Shown: positions 23,136 through 32,122 of the stretch, in pieces
Numbering within the stretch: position 1 is the stretch's first letter
How the letters are laid out: every line of letters starts with the position of its first letter
NCBI RefSeq assembly: GCF_048771995.1
Contig: NC_133063.1
Coordinates: 21,515,063 to 21,579,062, forward strand
From: Taeniopygia guttata
Taxonomy: Eukaryota > Chordata > Aves > Passeriformes > Estrildidae
Direction: 5' to 3'
Length of the DNA: 64,000 nucleotides
The notes under the pieces: generated by a model
Seen by the model: the letters and a program-made list of their open reading frames with translations, nothing else
Told to the model about the DNA's origin: nothing
Database searches by the model: none
Program-made: the position numbers and the translations under genes

Positions 23136-24880
23136 ATGTGTTTAATTATTTCAGGAATGTTACCAATAATTGTACCAATGCTCCTTTCATGGCCCTTGGG
23201 ATGTGGAATGCAAAAAGATCAATTAACTATTCTTCATTCTAGAATGAAGAGAGAGGTGCAGGCAGAAACACAGGTGATAAAGGTTTCCAATGCAATTCAG
23301 GCTGAGAATGTAATTATTGGATTAGTTAAAGATTTTGCCAAAATGCAGAACACTAGCGAATAACTGCCTGTCTGCCAATATCTAAGGCAGTGGGAAACCA
23401 AATAAATTGGGGAATCATAACTACAAAACTGCCTGAAATACAAAAGAACAAAAACAATTATATGCAAACAGGTACCAGAATCAAGACAGGCAATCAAGGT
23501 AACCTGGAAAGTAATAGGACAATGGTTACATCCTTTGAGTCAAAGAGACTGTCTTCAAAATAATGGCACAATAGGGTATCCAACAGAATGGGTGGGGGGC
23601 ATCCAAAATCAAAGGCAATGCTACTTACCACATTATAAAAAGTTACAGAAAATGTTACAGAAACCACTCTGGTGTGGAAGTGCGAGGCAAAAGATCACAA
23701 AGGTCAAATAGAGCCTTGGGACAGTGCATGGTCTCTGAGTATACTTCAAAAATTCCAGTACAATGCTGCCACTCCTTGGTGCATTACATGGGAAGGTTCA
23801 GAAAATGAAATAGATCCAGCAGTAGTGAACACTGACACTAGTAGTAGAACAAAGGCAGACAAAGTAAGTTGGTGGGCATGTAATAAAACTTATAATTGCA
23901 CCTCTGATGACATAGAAATAAAACAAATTCCACCACTGGCAGTAGCCTTACAAATTGGTTGTGCCTGCAGAGGTATCAAACACAAACAGGGTAAAGTGAA
24001 TTATAAAATACTTATAGGATGTACCAAGAGTACACTCCGAAGTCCAGGACAATTCATATGGGCAATAAGTGAAGGTACCTGGACAACCCATCTACCTGTA
24101 GATTGGAAAGTAAAAGAAATTACTTTAGGCCTCCCTACTTTGTGTCCAATTTGGAAAAAGTCCCCATTTAAGGGAAAAGATGAACTTCTGCAGATAAGAA
24201 CAAGACGAGAAGTTCCAAATAATGAAAATCAAGATGAAACCTGGCAAGAACCCTCTAGTGGAGGGAAATTTGGGTGGGCCTTAGAGTCTCTGCTTGGTCC
24301 TATAGCAAACTATCAGAATAAAGAAATGTTGTACAAACTTACAGGTCAGGTAGATAGACTGGCTAGGGTCACTAGGGAAGGATTTAAAGAACTAAATGTA
24401 CAATTACAAGCCACAACAAAAATGACCTTACAAAATCAATTTGCCTTAGATTTGTTACTCCTGAAAGAGCATGGATTGTGTGGATTTTTAAAGAGACAGA
24501 CTGATCATTGCTGCATCCACATCCCAAATGTAACTGCAGGTGTAGAATATGACATCAATCAGTTAAAACAAATAGAGCATGAAGTACAAGAAGAGCAGAA
24601 AGATTTGACTACGAGCTAGTTAGACAAAGTCTTTAAAGTGTTAGGGTGGAATGGGAGTTCATGGATTAAGTCCATCATTGAGAGTGTAATAATCCTATTA
24701 ATTGTGTTCTTAGTAATATAGTTAGTCTACAGTGTCCTAAAAGGAGAAATATGGAAGAGGACATCCTGGAACCGGAAAATAATCAAAGCACTGACACGGG
24801 ACCGACACCCATCATCCTCTGATCCTCCAGTCCATGGCAACGTTCACGTCAACCCTGGATTTGAAGAACATCGTGTATAA
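23136..24880 (+). pseudogene. Endogenous retroviral env
   Basis: An ATG at 23136 begins a leader with a signal-peptide-like hydrophobic stretch (IISGMLPIIVPMLLSWPLG). That frame ends with TAA at 23361-23363. Surface-subunit sequence continues in another frame from about 23640 (NVTE, N-glycosylation sites, many Cys). A basic RTRR site near 24200 marks the probable surface/transmembrane boundary. The transmembrane subunit has a heptad/immunosuppressive-type region (MTLQNQFALDLLLLKEHGLC) and a Cys-x9-Cys-Cys motif. In-frame TAGs at 24617 and 24719 fall before and after the membrane span (SVIILLIVFLVI). Clearly defective. Confidence 0.92.
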
Positions 24881-24945
24881 ACTTAGAAACTAAAGACTGT
24901 ATCAAGTCAAAGTATTTGCACTTATGATGAAGTGAAAATACTTTC

Positions 24946-24958
24946 AAAGGGGGGAAAA
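24946..24958 (+). promoter_or_regulatory. Polypurine tract before the 3' LTR
   Basis: AAAGGGGGGAAAA lies immediately 5' of the LTR start TGATAG at 24959. Plus-strand priming site of reverse transcription in the ancestral element. It fixes the LTR border and the orientation of the provirus. Confidence 0.93.
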
Positions 24959-25404
24959 TGATAGTAAAAGGGTTTTAAAATCATGGGGATTTAGGGTTAA
25001 CGAGAAAAATAAGCTTAGTAGGCCCTGGAAAAATACATACCTTTAGCACATGAAGAACTAGTACTGCACTATGTAGCTAGTACATGATAATTGATATAAT
25101 TGTTAGATGTGACGATTGTTTAGTAATTAAATATAATTACTGTTTAATCAGAAAGAATAATCATGTGAAACTGTGGTCATGGACCTAAGAAAGATCACGA
25201 TAAACTTATGTCAATGTATACAATAGGACAATGTAAGTTTAATAATTAATATGTAAGTTATATAACGATAGAATATAAAATACGTTCCGCTTGAAAGCCA
25301 TGTCAGAGTCAGCTTTGGGTTTGTACCCCGACTCCCAGAGCTCTTAATAAAAGCACCTGCATATAATCATACCCCGTGATTATGTGTGTTTCCGAACGCT
25401 AACA
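24959..25404 (+). mobile_element. 3' LTR of the class I provirus
   Basis: Starts TGATAGTAAAAGGG directly after the polypurine tract and ends CGAACGCTAACA, giving TG...CA ends. It has a TATA-like 'gaatataaaatac' near 25270 and AATAAA at about 25347. The inverted copy at 18666-19129 aligns over the full length. Confidence 0.92.
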
Positions 25405-25409
25405 ATTAG

Positions 25410-25862
25410 ATGGGGGGGTAAGAAGAGTAGAGTTAATGGAGGGAATCTTCTACAATACTGCCTCATGAAGCAGAAGAAGTGATGATAACCACATAGACTG
25501 TGATTGGGGAATGACCCAGCCAATGAGATTGATATTCTAAAATGATTGGTCAGGACCGCACCCCAGTACGGACCAACCAGCGGCTAGAAAAGAGACCAAT
25601 TAGTGTGAGGATTAAGAAACACACCAATCCAGTGGTTCAAGAGACTTTAAAACCCTCAGGTTCCCAGCACCTGGGTTCTCCTGCAGAACTCAAGGTCCAA
25701 GGGAGCACCCTGTGTGGCACACAGTTTATTGTTCTGACTTGTCACACATGTCCTGGACTTATCCTGGGGCCTTGTTTCCAATTGTTCTCTGTTCATAATA
25801 AACAGGCTCACCCTTTAATAAGGTTGCTGGCCTCATTTCCTTTTAACAACCCCCATTGTCAG
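25410..25862 (+). mobile_element. LTR-like element with several CCAAT/ATTGG boxes
   Basis: Follows the class I 3' LTR after only a few bases. U3-like features are repeated CCAAT/ATTGG motifs (about 25515, 25545, 25600, 25626) and a TATA-like 'gactttaaaaccc' (about 25641). AATAAA at about 25797 comes before a U5-like tail ending 'cccccattgtca'. No coding part is attached. Borders are approximate and the family is unknown. A 152-codon open frame across it (25542-26000) is incidental. Confidence 0.6.
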
Positions 25863-26362
25863 ACAAGGGCCTCAGAGCCCTTTCCAGGGCTGCAGGAAAA
25901 ACTCCCAGTCATTACCATCAAACAGCTTCTGGAAGAGCTCTGGGGTGATGCTTCCAGAGGAGTCAGGAGTGAAAGACTGGTTAGACCTGTGCAAGTGTAA
26001 GAGACTGAAAGGATTGTTGGCTTGGAACATTCCGGGTGCATGTATATGAGGAAAAGGGGCAGCCTGGGCCTCAGCTTTATTTGCACTTGTGAGAAACAAT
26101 CCTCACTTTTTAAAATTAAAAAAAAAAAATTAATAATCTACAGCAGGGGACAAAATAAGATAAAAGGGTGCTTAGCTGCAGGCAGAGACACACTGCACAC
26201 ACGCGCAACCATCACTGGCCAGGTGTCGCAGTGTCTACCAAGCAGCCTCTTGGTGTCTCCCTGCCAGCTCCAATGTTGCAGACTGCAGGGGACACTCCTC
26301 TGCACTCCAAGTGCAGAGGGGTGGCTAAGGGTTTAGCAATTTCCTTGGGAGGACACAGCCGA
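25863..26362. other. Spacer between LTRs
   Basis: No gene recognised. Contains an A-run at 26116-26130 and a 23-bp perfect hairpin at 26297-26319. It may include the retroviral internal DNA that followed the LTR at 25410-25862, but no primer-binding site could be identified. Confidence 0.4.
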
Positions 26363-26840
26363 TGACAGTGAAGGAAAAGAGTAGACAATTCAGAGGGTAC
26401 ATAATCCAAAGCTTTATTAGGAGCCATGAGGAGCTCCCCACCTCAGGGAATACAACTCTGGAGAGCCCCCTAGACAGTGGGAGCAGCACCTTTTATTCAG
26501 GGTTGGTAACAAGGGAGGGGTTCAATCATCCACCAATAAGGGATCAAAGGGGAGTGAACTGGGAAATAACTGATATCTAGGACAACCTTTCAGGGAATTT
26601 AGTGGGAGGGATCCCTAGTCCTTGACCAATCATTAAACACCCTTTATAGAAGTTTCCAGAGAAGGGGGATGGAGAGCCAAGTGATGGACAAGGTACCAGG
26701 GAGAGGATTAGAGGACTGTCAGGGAATTTTCCAGCAGAATGGGAGGAGCAAGGATAGGATTGACACTGGGGAAAGGAAGGTAGCTTAGGGTGTAACCACA
26801 AACGGGAGAAAACAGGAACAAGCCAAAAAACCGCAACACA
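26363..26840 (-). mobile_element. 3' LTR of the class II (ERVK-like) provirus
   Basis: On the minus strand the LTR starts TGTGTTGCGG (or TGTTGCGG) at 26838-26840, directly after a polypurine tract. It has a TATA-like 'cttctataaaggg' (about 26645), AATAAAGC at about 26415, and ends 'cttcactgtca' at 26363. The TGTTG(C/T)GGTT start resembles the LTR at 36840-37470. The lower border is inferred from the terminal CA. Confidence 0.82.
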
Positions 26841-26860
26841 ATCTCTCCCCCTTTTTGTTT
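26841..26860 (-). promoter_or_regulatory. Polypurine tract of the class II provirus
   Basis: The minus strand reads AAACAAAAAGGGGGAGAGAT immediately before the LTR start. It confirms that the element is oriented on the minus strand and that 26363-26840 is its 3' LTR. Confidence 0.9.
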
Positions 26861-26934
26861 TTAAAAGAAGGAGGATTCTACTTGGGGGAAGTATTCAGAA
26901 TTATGATAGGTGTCTCCAAACCAGGGTTGATGGA

Positions 26935-27800
26935 TTGGAACTGGAAGTCCAGGATTGTTCTTCAGGGGCTGTAGGGACCACTACATGGTTGACCTCTGAG
27001 GAGGAGACTAAACTGACAATTAGTTTTCATAACATCTGCTTAATGATGCTAAAGGCAATTAAAACAGTAACGATAACAAACAATATCAAAAGTCCAGTCT
27101 TTAAAATTAATCCTGTCCAGCTCAAGAGTCCCTATCCTTTAAAAATGCAGCTCATCCAGTCTGCGGTCTCTTTCTTAGTATTCTTTACCATGTCTCTCAT
27201 CTTGTTGATGGATTTATGGACATCCTCAGCTTTTGAAGACAGAGTCAAACAACGGAGTCCTTGAAATTCTTCACAGCAGTGGCCATACAAAAGAAGGAGA
27301 AAGTCAATTGCAGCTATGCTTTGTAAAGTCGTTTGCCTTGTTATTTCTTTGTCTGATAGGTCAGCAAGTGCAGCTGATGTAAGATTGGCTTGTTTTGCAA
27401 CCCCGCATTCTAGGTGCGCCAATTCACCTAGAGCCTTTGCTGCAGACACCCACAGCAAAAAGACTGTGACTGCAACACCTTTTGGTTTTGACCAATGAAC
27501 AATTTCTGAGTCACAGTTTGGGTATAATTATTTCACGCTTCTCTTTTGAAGGGTCAGTTCTTGGGAAGTGTTCTTTTTCTGCCAATCCATAATATTACTT
27601 TTGTTGGGTGCAAACAAGCTTAGCCGGCCTAGAGTACAAGGACTTCCAAGCCGGCGAGAAGGGTTGCCCACCCAGGCTCTGTCTCCACAAATTAAAAACA
27701 TACCCTTGGGGAGAGCCAGAGGCTCATAATCTAGGGTGGAGGGTATTTTCACATGGGCAATCCTGTTACACCATTCCTTTCCTGTGTAAATGTCTTTGAA
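26935..27800 (-). pseudogene. Endogenous retroviral env, 3' part (class II provirus)
   Basis: Minus strand. The surface subunit C-terminal part lies at about 27790-27535 (KGMFLICGDRAWVGNPSRR, then a basic KRS at the expected cleavage region). The transmembrane subunit lies at about 27530-26940, with ARECGVAKQ-type helices around LQSIAAIDFLLLLYGHCCEE and a CEEFQGLRC motif in which one Cys of the usual Cys-x6-Cys-Cys is Arg. A membrane span follows (GLLILFVIVTVLIAF, about 27095-27050). There are stops at the end of the ectodomain and in the tail. The first 5' half of env is absent because of the deletion at about 27.8 kb. Confidence 0.85.
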
Positions 27801-28463
27801 TTGTTTACTTTAAACAGCTCGATTTGAGAGCTGGGTTCAATGCCTGACTGCAGCCAACTCAGCTACTTGAGGTGACCATTCTACCTTGGCAATATCTGCA
27901 TCCCACTGCTGAGTCTGAGGATCCTTCTAAGTCACTACTGACTTATGGGATGCCCCAGAAGTGTCTGTGAAAATTGTCAGTGCCTTTAGAGGTGTTTTGC
28001 TCTGAATGCTCTTCAGACATAGAGTAAATTGAACTTCCAAATTGAAGAATGTGTGGGCCAGCCAATGAATTTAAATTTGACCCATGCAGTTATCCAGTGC
28101 AAACTGCAAGGCTTCTTTCTCTTGAAGAAGGTATTCTAACTTTGCTTTTGATAGTTGGCCCAATTGTAATCCAATTGGCATGTGAATGCAGTCAAAATCA
28201 CAGCCTGCCAACTCCCTGATTTGAGTTCTCATTTTTCAGATCAGCTGCGCCACCAGCTCCTGTGGGTTTATCATTCTTTTGGACCTGCTGAGGCTGAGGA
28301 ATACCCACTCTATAATTAAGAGCGTGTCTCTCTGGTCCCAGTCCTTTTTAATTTTGTTCTTGGCTTCCCATTAGGAAATTACCCCATGGAGGTGTGGCAA
28401 TTTACTGAAAACAATAAATCTGAACAGATTTATTTGCAGATTTGGTCTGTAACCGTGGGCCTG
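27800..28463 (-). pseudogene. Endogenous retroviral pol: connection and RNase H start (class II provirus)
   Basis: Minus strand, read through several stops and shifts. Connection-domain segments occur at about 28210-28080 (MPIGLQLGQLSKAKLEYLLQEKEALQ-like, in pieces). The beginning of RNase H follows at about 27990-27860 (ALTIFTDTSGASHKSVV, WSPQVAELAAV), where the first Asp and the Glu region can be seen. It then breaks off near 27810 and env sequence follows. The rest of RNase H and all of integrase are missing. Confidence 0.8.
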
Positions 28464-29410
28464 TCATGTGGACATTATTTCCTGCACCTTGTCCAGCGCT
28501 GCCCTCGCCTCCTGGGTATGGCTCCTAAGAGAACTTATCTCCTCTCCCACCTTCAATACATGGAAAAGGGGAGCCAGGTGCAAGGTGGAAATATCCAGCC
28601 AAGGTCTTACCCAGTTCAAGGACCCACACAGTTGGTGGACATCTGTCAAGGTTTTGATGTTGTTTTTAATTACCAATTTTTGTAGCACATTGGTCCACTT
28701 GCCAATTTCCAGGCCCAGGTACTTCCAAGGTGGCATCTTTTCAATTTTCTCCTCTTTGAGCTTGAACCCTGCAGCAACCAATGAATCAATTGTCAGGTCA
28801 AGCACGTGGGCAAACATGTCATTGCTCTGGGCACACACAAGTACATCATCCGTATAATACAGGATGATGGCTTCTCCTCTCCTGTGGCTGCACGCACAGG
28901 GGACAAGAAGGAAGAGACATACCACTGGCAGATCACAGGGCTGTTTTTTATTCCTTGGGAAAGTACTTTCCAGTGGTACCTTTTCCTTGGGACTTCTAGG
29001 TTTATGGTGGGAATTGAGAAGGCGAAGCATGGGGCATCATCAGGATGCAGGGGAATTTGAAAGAAATAGCCTTTTATATCAATAACCGCCAGATTCCAAT
29101 TTTGGGGAAGCATCGATGGGGATGGCATCCCCGTTGATGGAGAGAACCCATATCTTCAGTAACGTTGAAGGTTGGAGAGAGCTCATGTCTTCAATAACAT
29201 TATTTATTTGGCGGAGGTCATGGAGAATCACTATTTGTTGTTTTTTTTTTTTTTTGATCACAAAGACAGGTGAGTTCCACGGATCCATGGTCTCCATAAT
29301 GTTTTCTTTGGTGAGCTGCTCTTCCATGAGCTCCTCAAGCACCTTCAGTTTTTCTTTACTGAGTGGCCACTGCTCTACCCAGACTGGTGAATCTGTTTTC
29401 CAATTCAGTT
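28464..29410 (-). pseudogene. Endogenous retroviral pol: reverse transcriptase (class II provirus)
   Basis: Minus strand. It starts near WVEQWPLSKEKL (about 29375), then PWNSPVFVIKKK, LHDLRQINNVIEDM, a frame change, motif A (LAVIDIKGYFFQIPL), the QGIKNSPVICQWYV segment, another frame change, and motif C as YTDD (LYYTDDVLVCA). The thumb follows with PPWKYLGLEIG and HQLCGSLNWVRPWL. A T-run at about 29240-29258 on the plus strand encodes an artificial poly-Lys just after PVFVI and coincides with a frame disruption. The third RT residue before DD is Thr, where Met or Val is usual. Non-functional. Confidence 0.92.
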
Positions 29411-29835
29411 TTTCACTAGGATGCTTTTTGTGGCTGTTGCCTGAAAAACCTGGGGGGTTTCCAGTATGTCAGTTGTGACCCCCCCACGGGGCCATCAGGT
29501 CTCTTCTCCACAAGGGTTCTGTGTAATCTAAAACAAATGCATGCAAAGGTGCCAATTGTCTGTTTGGCCCCTAAATTTGTACAATGTCCTTTGACTGTTT
29601 GGCCAATTGCATGCTCCCTATACCCTGAACATGTCCTGCCACGCTTTGCAATTCCCAATGTGACGGCCACTCCATAGAGGGAATGAACATCACATCTTCC
29701 TCTGTGTCTAAAAGTCCTTTGAGTTGTTTGCACTCTCTGCCTTGACAAGCCCCACACCATGTTTTTGGCTTTTCTTCTCCCATTACTTGTGTCCAGCAGA
29801 CTGTTGCCCTTAGTTTGAGCTATCTGCTCTGGGTC
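29411..29835 (-). pseudogene. Endogenous retroviral protease (class II provirus)
   Basis: Minus strand. KGLLDTEEDVMFIPS (about 29720-29680) is the active-site region of a retroviral aspartic protease, in which the Gly of the catalytic Asp-Thr-Gly is Glu. Downstream segments (EWPSHWELQSVAGHVQGIG) match the flap side. The remainder is split between two frames up to the RT start. Substitution of the invariant Gly alone would be expected to abolish activity. Confidence 0.82.
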
Positions 29836-30002
29836 CCATGGTGGTTCTAACACTGGAATGGCTTGGGCCATTTTTTTCCCTTTTAGCAGAAAAAGGGGTG
29901 GGTGGATGCAGTGCAGCCAGAGAACAAATCATATAGGGTCTGATGTTAGAAGACCAGGAAGGATCTTGATCTCTTGTGGTCCCCAAGGATGACATACTTA
30001 CT

Positions 30003-30235
30003 GTTAGTCCAGTGCCAAGTGCCTGGTTCCTCGCTGTTTACCGAGATGAAATGCCAGGCAGTGTCCTTCAGATGAAGTGGTTCTGTCAACTGCAACTGCG
30101 GGCTGCCCTGGGCAGATCCCATCAGGGTGCCTACTGATCTGGTGACATGTCTGCCCCAGGCCCAATGTACAGCTCCCCCAGCTGACCATAAGCCCGTGCC
30201 CATATTATAAATCTTCTCCTCACCAGAAGAACAGG
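30003..30235 (-). pseudogene. Class II provirus, gag-pro spacer, 3' piece
   Basis: Open minus-strand sequence (SVGTLMGSAQGSPQLQL... HLKDTAWHFISV) between the inserted LTR and the protease. It is in the position where class II viruses carry the protease N-terminal part, often with a dUTPase. I cannot assign a domain with confidence. Confidence 0.45.
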
Positions 30236-30659
30236 AGTGCACTCTTAATGGTAGTCCAACAGGGTTTATTTTAGGGTAAACTTGAGGGTCAGGAAGGGTG
30301 CAAGGAAGGTAGGTAGGCTGGGTGGGTTGCAGATGAAGGAAAACAACCACTGTCAAATGGGAACCAGGGATGGAGAGCAGGCAGAAAAGAAGTGCCCTGA
30401 CAGGGGGTGGATTCAGGGTATATAAACTGGGGGAAGGTAGGCGGAGACAGGGTACAATGAACCAATGGGTATAGGGGTAGAGGGAGGAGTTGAGGTGGGG
30501 TGACACACATCCAACCAATAACTGAACAGGAGGGGAGTGACTACAACGTATGAGCCAATGGGAGAACTGGGGACAGAGAGCTTTCTGGGGCGTGGGAGTG
30601 AGTCCTGGATGACAGGCAGGCATCTATGCAGGAGTGAGGGGCCTTAGGAAGTTGTCACA
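30236..30659 (-). mobile_element. LTR inserted between gag and protease of the class II provirus
   Basis: The minus strand starts TGTGACAACTTCCTAAGG at 30659, has several CCATTGG/ATTGG boxes, a TATA box 'agtttatataccc' (about 30425), AATAAACCC (about 30273), and ends near 30236. Proviral coding sequence lies on both sides, so it arrived after the provirus. No convincing target duplication was found, so the lower border may be off by some tens of bases. The long open frames over it (225 codons on the minus strand) are not proteins. Confidence 0.75.
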
Positions 30660-30894
30660 CCTGCTTGCCCTGAGTTAAACATAAGAATCCTCCCAAAGCA
30701 TCCCTGCCTTGTTACTCTCAACCCCGACTCCCACATGCAACCTGAGAAGACCATGTAGATTTTTAGTTGTCAGAATGTGTTTTCTTATATCATAATACAG
30801 ATTGTTTGTGGTCAAATCCAGTGTTTTGTTAGGAAAGACTGTTAGATCATTATAATTTGATTTTTTTCTCCCCCTCCTCCCTTTTTTTAGCTGA
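30660..30894 (-). pseudogene. Class II provirus, gag-pro spacer, 5' piece
   Basis: Minus-strand frame of 86 codons overlapping the end of gag and running up to the inserted LTR, with many polar residues (NKTLDLTTNNLYYDIRK). Probably the gag-protease connecting region. No domain recognised. Confidence 0.4.
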
Positions 30895-31455
30895 TCAGAC
30901 CACCCCATTTCTGTCAGTATGTGGGGAGGGCCCATGCTCTCCTTCTAGTTTTTTTGATTGTTCTCCTTGTTGCTGTGGAGACTGGTTAATTTGTGGAGAC
31001 TTTTGCTCCCTTGAGACATTGTTCTTAAATTCTGTAAATTGCTGTTTCAAAGGGCAATGGGATGCCCAGTGTTCTGTTTGCCTGCAAAGGTAGCAAGGCA
31101 TATTTGGTGCAGTTAGTCTTTTCTGAAGTCTCTGGGTGCTCTTTTGTTGGTTGGAAGGTGTTGGTGGTCCAGGTGTCTTTGCCATGGCAACCGTCCTTGG
31201 CAGCTTAGATCTGATGTCTGTTGGTAGCACAGAGACTTTCCTTGCACAGACCTCTAGCATAGCTTGCAGAATTGGAGGTGGGTCGAGGAGAAGGCTCATG
31301 ATCACTGCTTTGTATTTATCATTTGCATATGCTATGGCTACCTCCGTGAGCACTTCTTGCCTCACCTCCTTGCTTTGTACCTGTAACTCAACTGCCCTGC
31401 ACAGTCTTTGTTCAAACTTAAGAAAAGTCTTAGAAAATTGTTGTGTTATTTTAGA
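30895..31455 (-). pseudogene. Endogenous retroviral gag, 3' part (class II provirus)
   Basis: Minus strand. The capsid C-terminal domain begins abruptly near 31455 (FLKFEQRLCRAVELQVQSK, EVLTEVAIAYANDKYKAVI, LLDPPPILQAMLEVCARK). A nucleocapsid CCHC zinc knuckle follows at about 31105-31058 (CYLCRQTEHWASHC, spacing Cys-x2-Cys-x4-His-x4-Cys, intact), then a Gln/Ser-rich tail ending at 30895. Matrix and the capsid N-terminal domain are missing, and no 5' LTR lies upstream. Confidence 0.88.
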
Positions 31456-31479
31456 ATAACTTCTAGTGGGGGCATCCCA

Positions 31480-32122
31480 TTACAGGACGTAATGTAAGGG
31501 TTTGCAAAGTGAAACTGCTGAGGAACATGTCTCAAGCTGTTTGTTTTTCATCATAACTCTCATTACATGGTTATGACAAGGGGAAAATGCCAACAGCTCA
31601 CATCCCCAGTAGCAGACAAAGAACTTAATGTTGCAACTTACTTTAAAAGTTTTTTGACCAGTCACAGAAAGCAAAAGTATATTGACAGTAGTTCCATCCA
31701 ATCACTATAAGCACACATACCTTTTGTTAAAACAATGCTTGCTTATTTTTAATACAATACCTGCTTAATATTATTTTTAATACAATACCTGTAAGCCTTA
31801 AAACGCAATGCACAGAGCTTCATTATTAAGCTTAGAATTTTCTAATATGTCGCTAGATATACTTTTCCGTAACTTAGGAAGTTATTCCATACAAGTGTTA
31901 GTACACATACCATTGTTCTATTTGTCTTTACTTTTCTACTTATATAATTTTTCTGCTGACAAATCTTATGGCTACTGCTTAGCTCTAACCACATTTCTGC
32001 TGTCTCTGAGGCCTGCCTTTTGCACCTTTCCAAAAACCCTCTGATTTTAAAGATTCCCACAGGAACAATCCTAACATATGCTATTGCCACACCAACCCCC
32101 TGGTAAGACAACCCTCTCCACA
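31480..32122 (-). mobile_element. Probable ERVL-type LTR, minus orientation
   Basis: The minus strand starts TGTGGAGAGGGTTGTC at 32122. The AT-rich body looks like a decayed LTR of a family common in songbirds. A degenerate polyadenylation region (AATAATGAAGC) lies near 31830, and the 3' border is unclear. Two exact 21-bp copies of 'ttatttttaatacaatacc' plus tg lie at 31743-31763 and 31771-31791. The 93- and 73-codon minus-strand frames have no recognisable domain. The assignment is by resemblance only. Confidence 0.4.

Larger units (their letters stand above)
20326..25404 (+). mobile_element. Class I (gammaretrovirus-like) endogenous provirus, 5'-truncated
   Basis: Order: pol (reverse transcriptase lacking its start, connection, RNase H, integrase), env, polypurine tract, 3' LTR. 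No gag, protease, primer-binding site or same-orientation 5' LTR precedes it. The 5' part is lost and replaced by unrelated LTR DNA at 20325. The coding region is broken by at least two frameshifts and several stops, although the RNase H and integrase catalytic residues are still present. Class is inferred from LPQGFKNSPTLF and YVDD in the RT, the gammaretroviral-style pol order, and an envelope with an immunosuppressive-type heptad region. Confidence 0.92.
26363..31455 (-). mobile_element. Class II (ERVK-like) endogenous provirus remnant
   Basis: Minus-strand order: gag 3' part (about 31455-30895), gag-pro spacer, protease, reverse transcriptase, RNase H start, then an abrupt join to the 3' part of env, polypurine tract and 3' LTR. 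The 5' LTR and most of gag are missing. Integrase, most of RNase H and the env 5' part are deleted. A separate LTR sits at 30236-30659 between gag and protease. Reading frames are broken many times. A single CCHC zinc knuckle in gag, the protease frame feeding into RT, and similarity to avian ERVK-type pol place it in class II. Confidence 0.9.

Noticed and set aside
18666..25404. Reading 18666-19129 and 24959-25404 as the 5' and 3' LTRs of one provirus
   Set aside because: The two LTRs are in opposite orientations, and no primer-binding site or gag follows the first.
25542..26000. 152-codon plus-strand open frame
   Set aside because: Lies over an LTR-like element with CCAAT, TATA-like and AATAAA signals. 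No protein similarity recognised.
26935..27264. 109-codon plus-strand frame
   Set aside because: Antisense of the class II envelope transmembrane subunit.
28386..29478. Plus-strand open frames of 99-129 codons
   Set aside because: They are antisense shadows of the minus-strand reverse transcriptase remnant.
29946..30623. 225-codon minus-strand open frame
   Set aside because: Most of it lies across an LTR (TATA and AATAAA inside). Only the distal end overlaps proviral gag-pro DNA.
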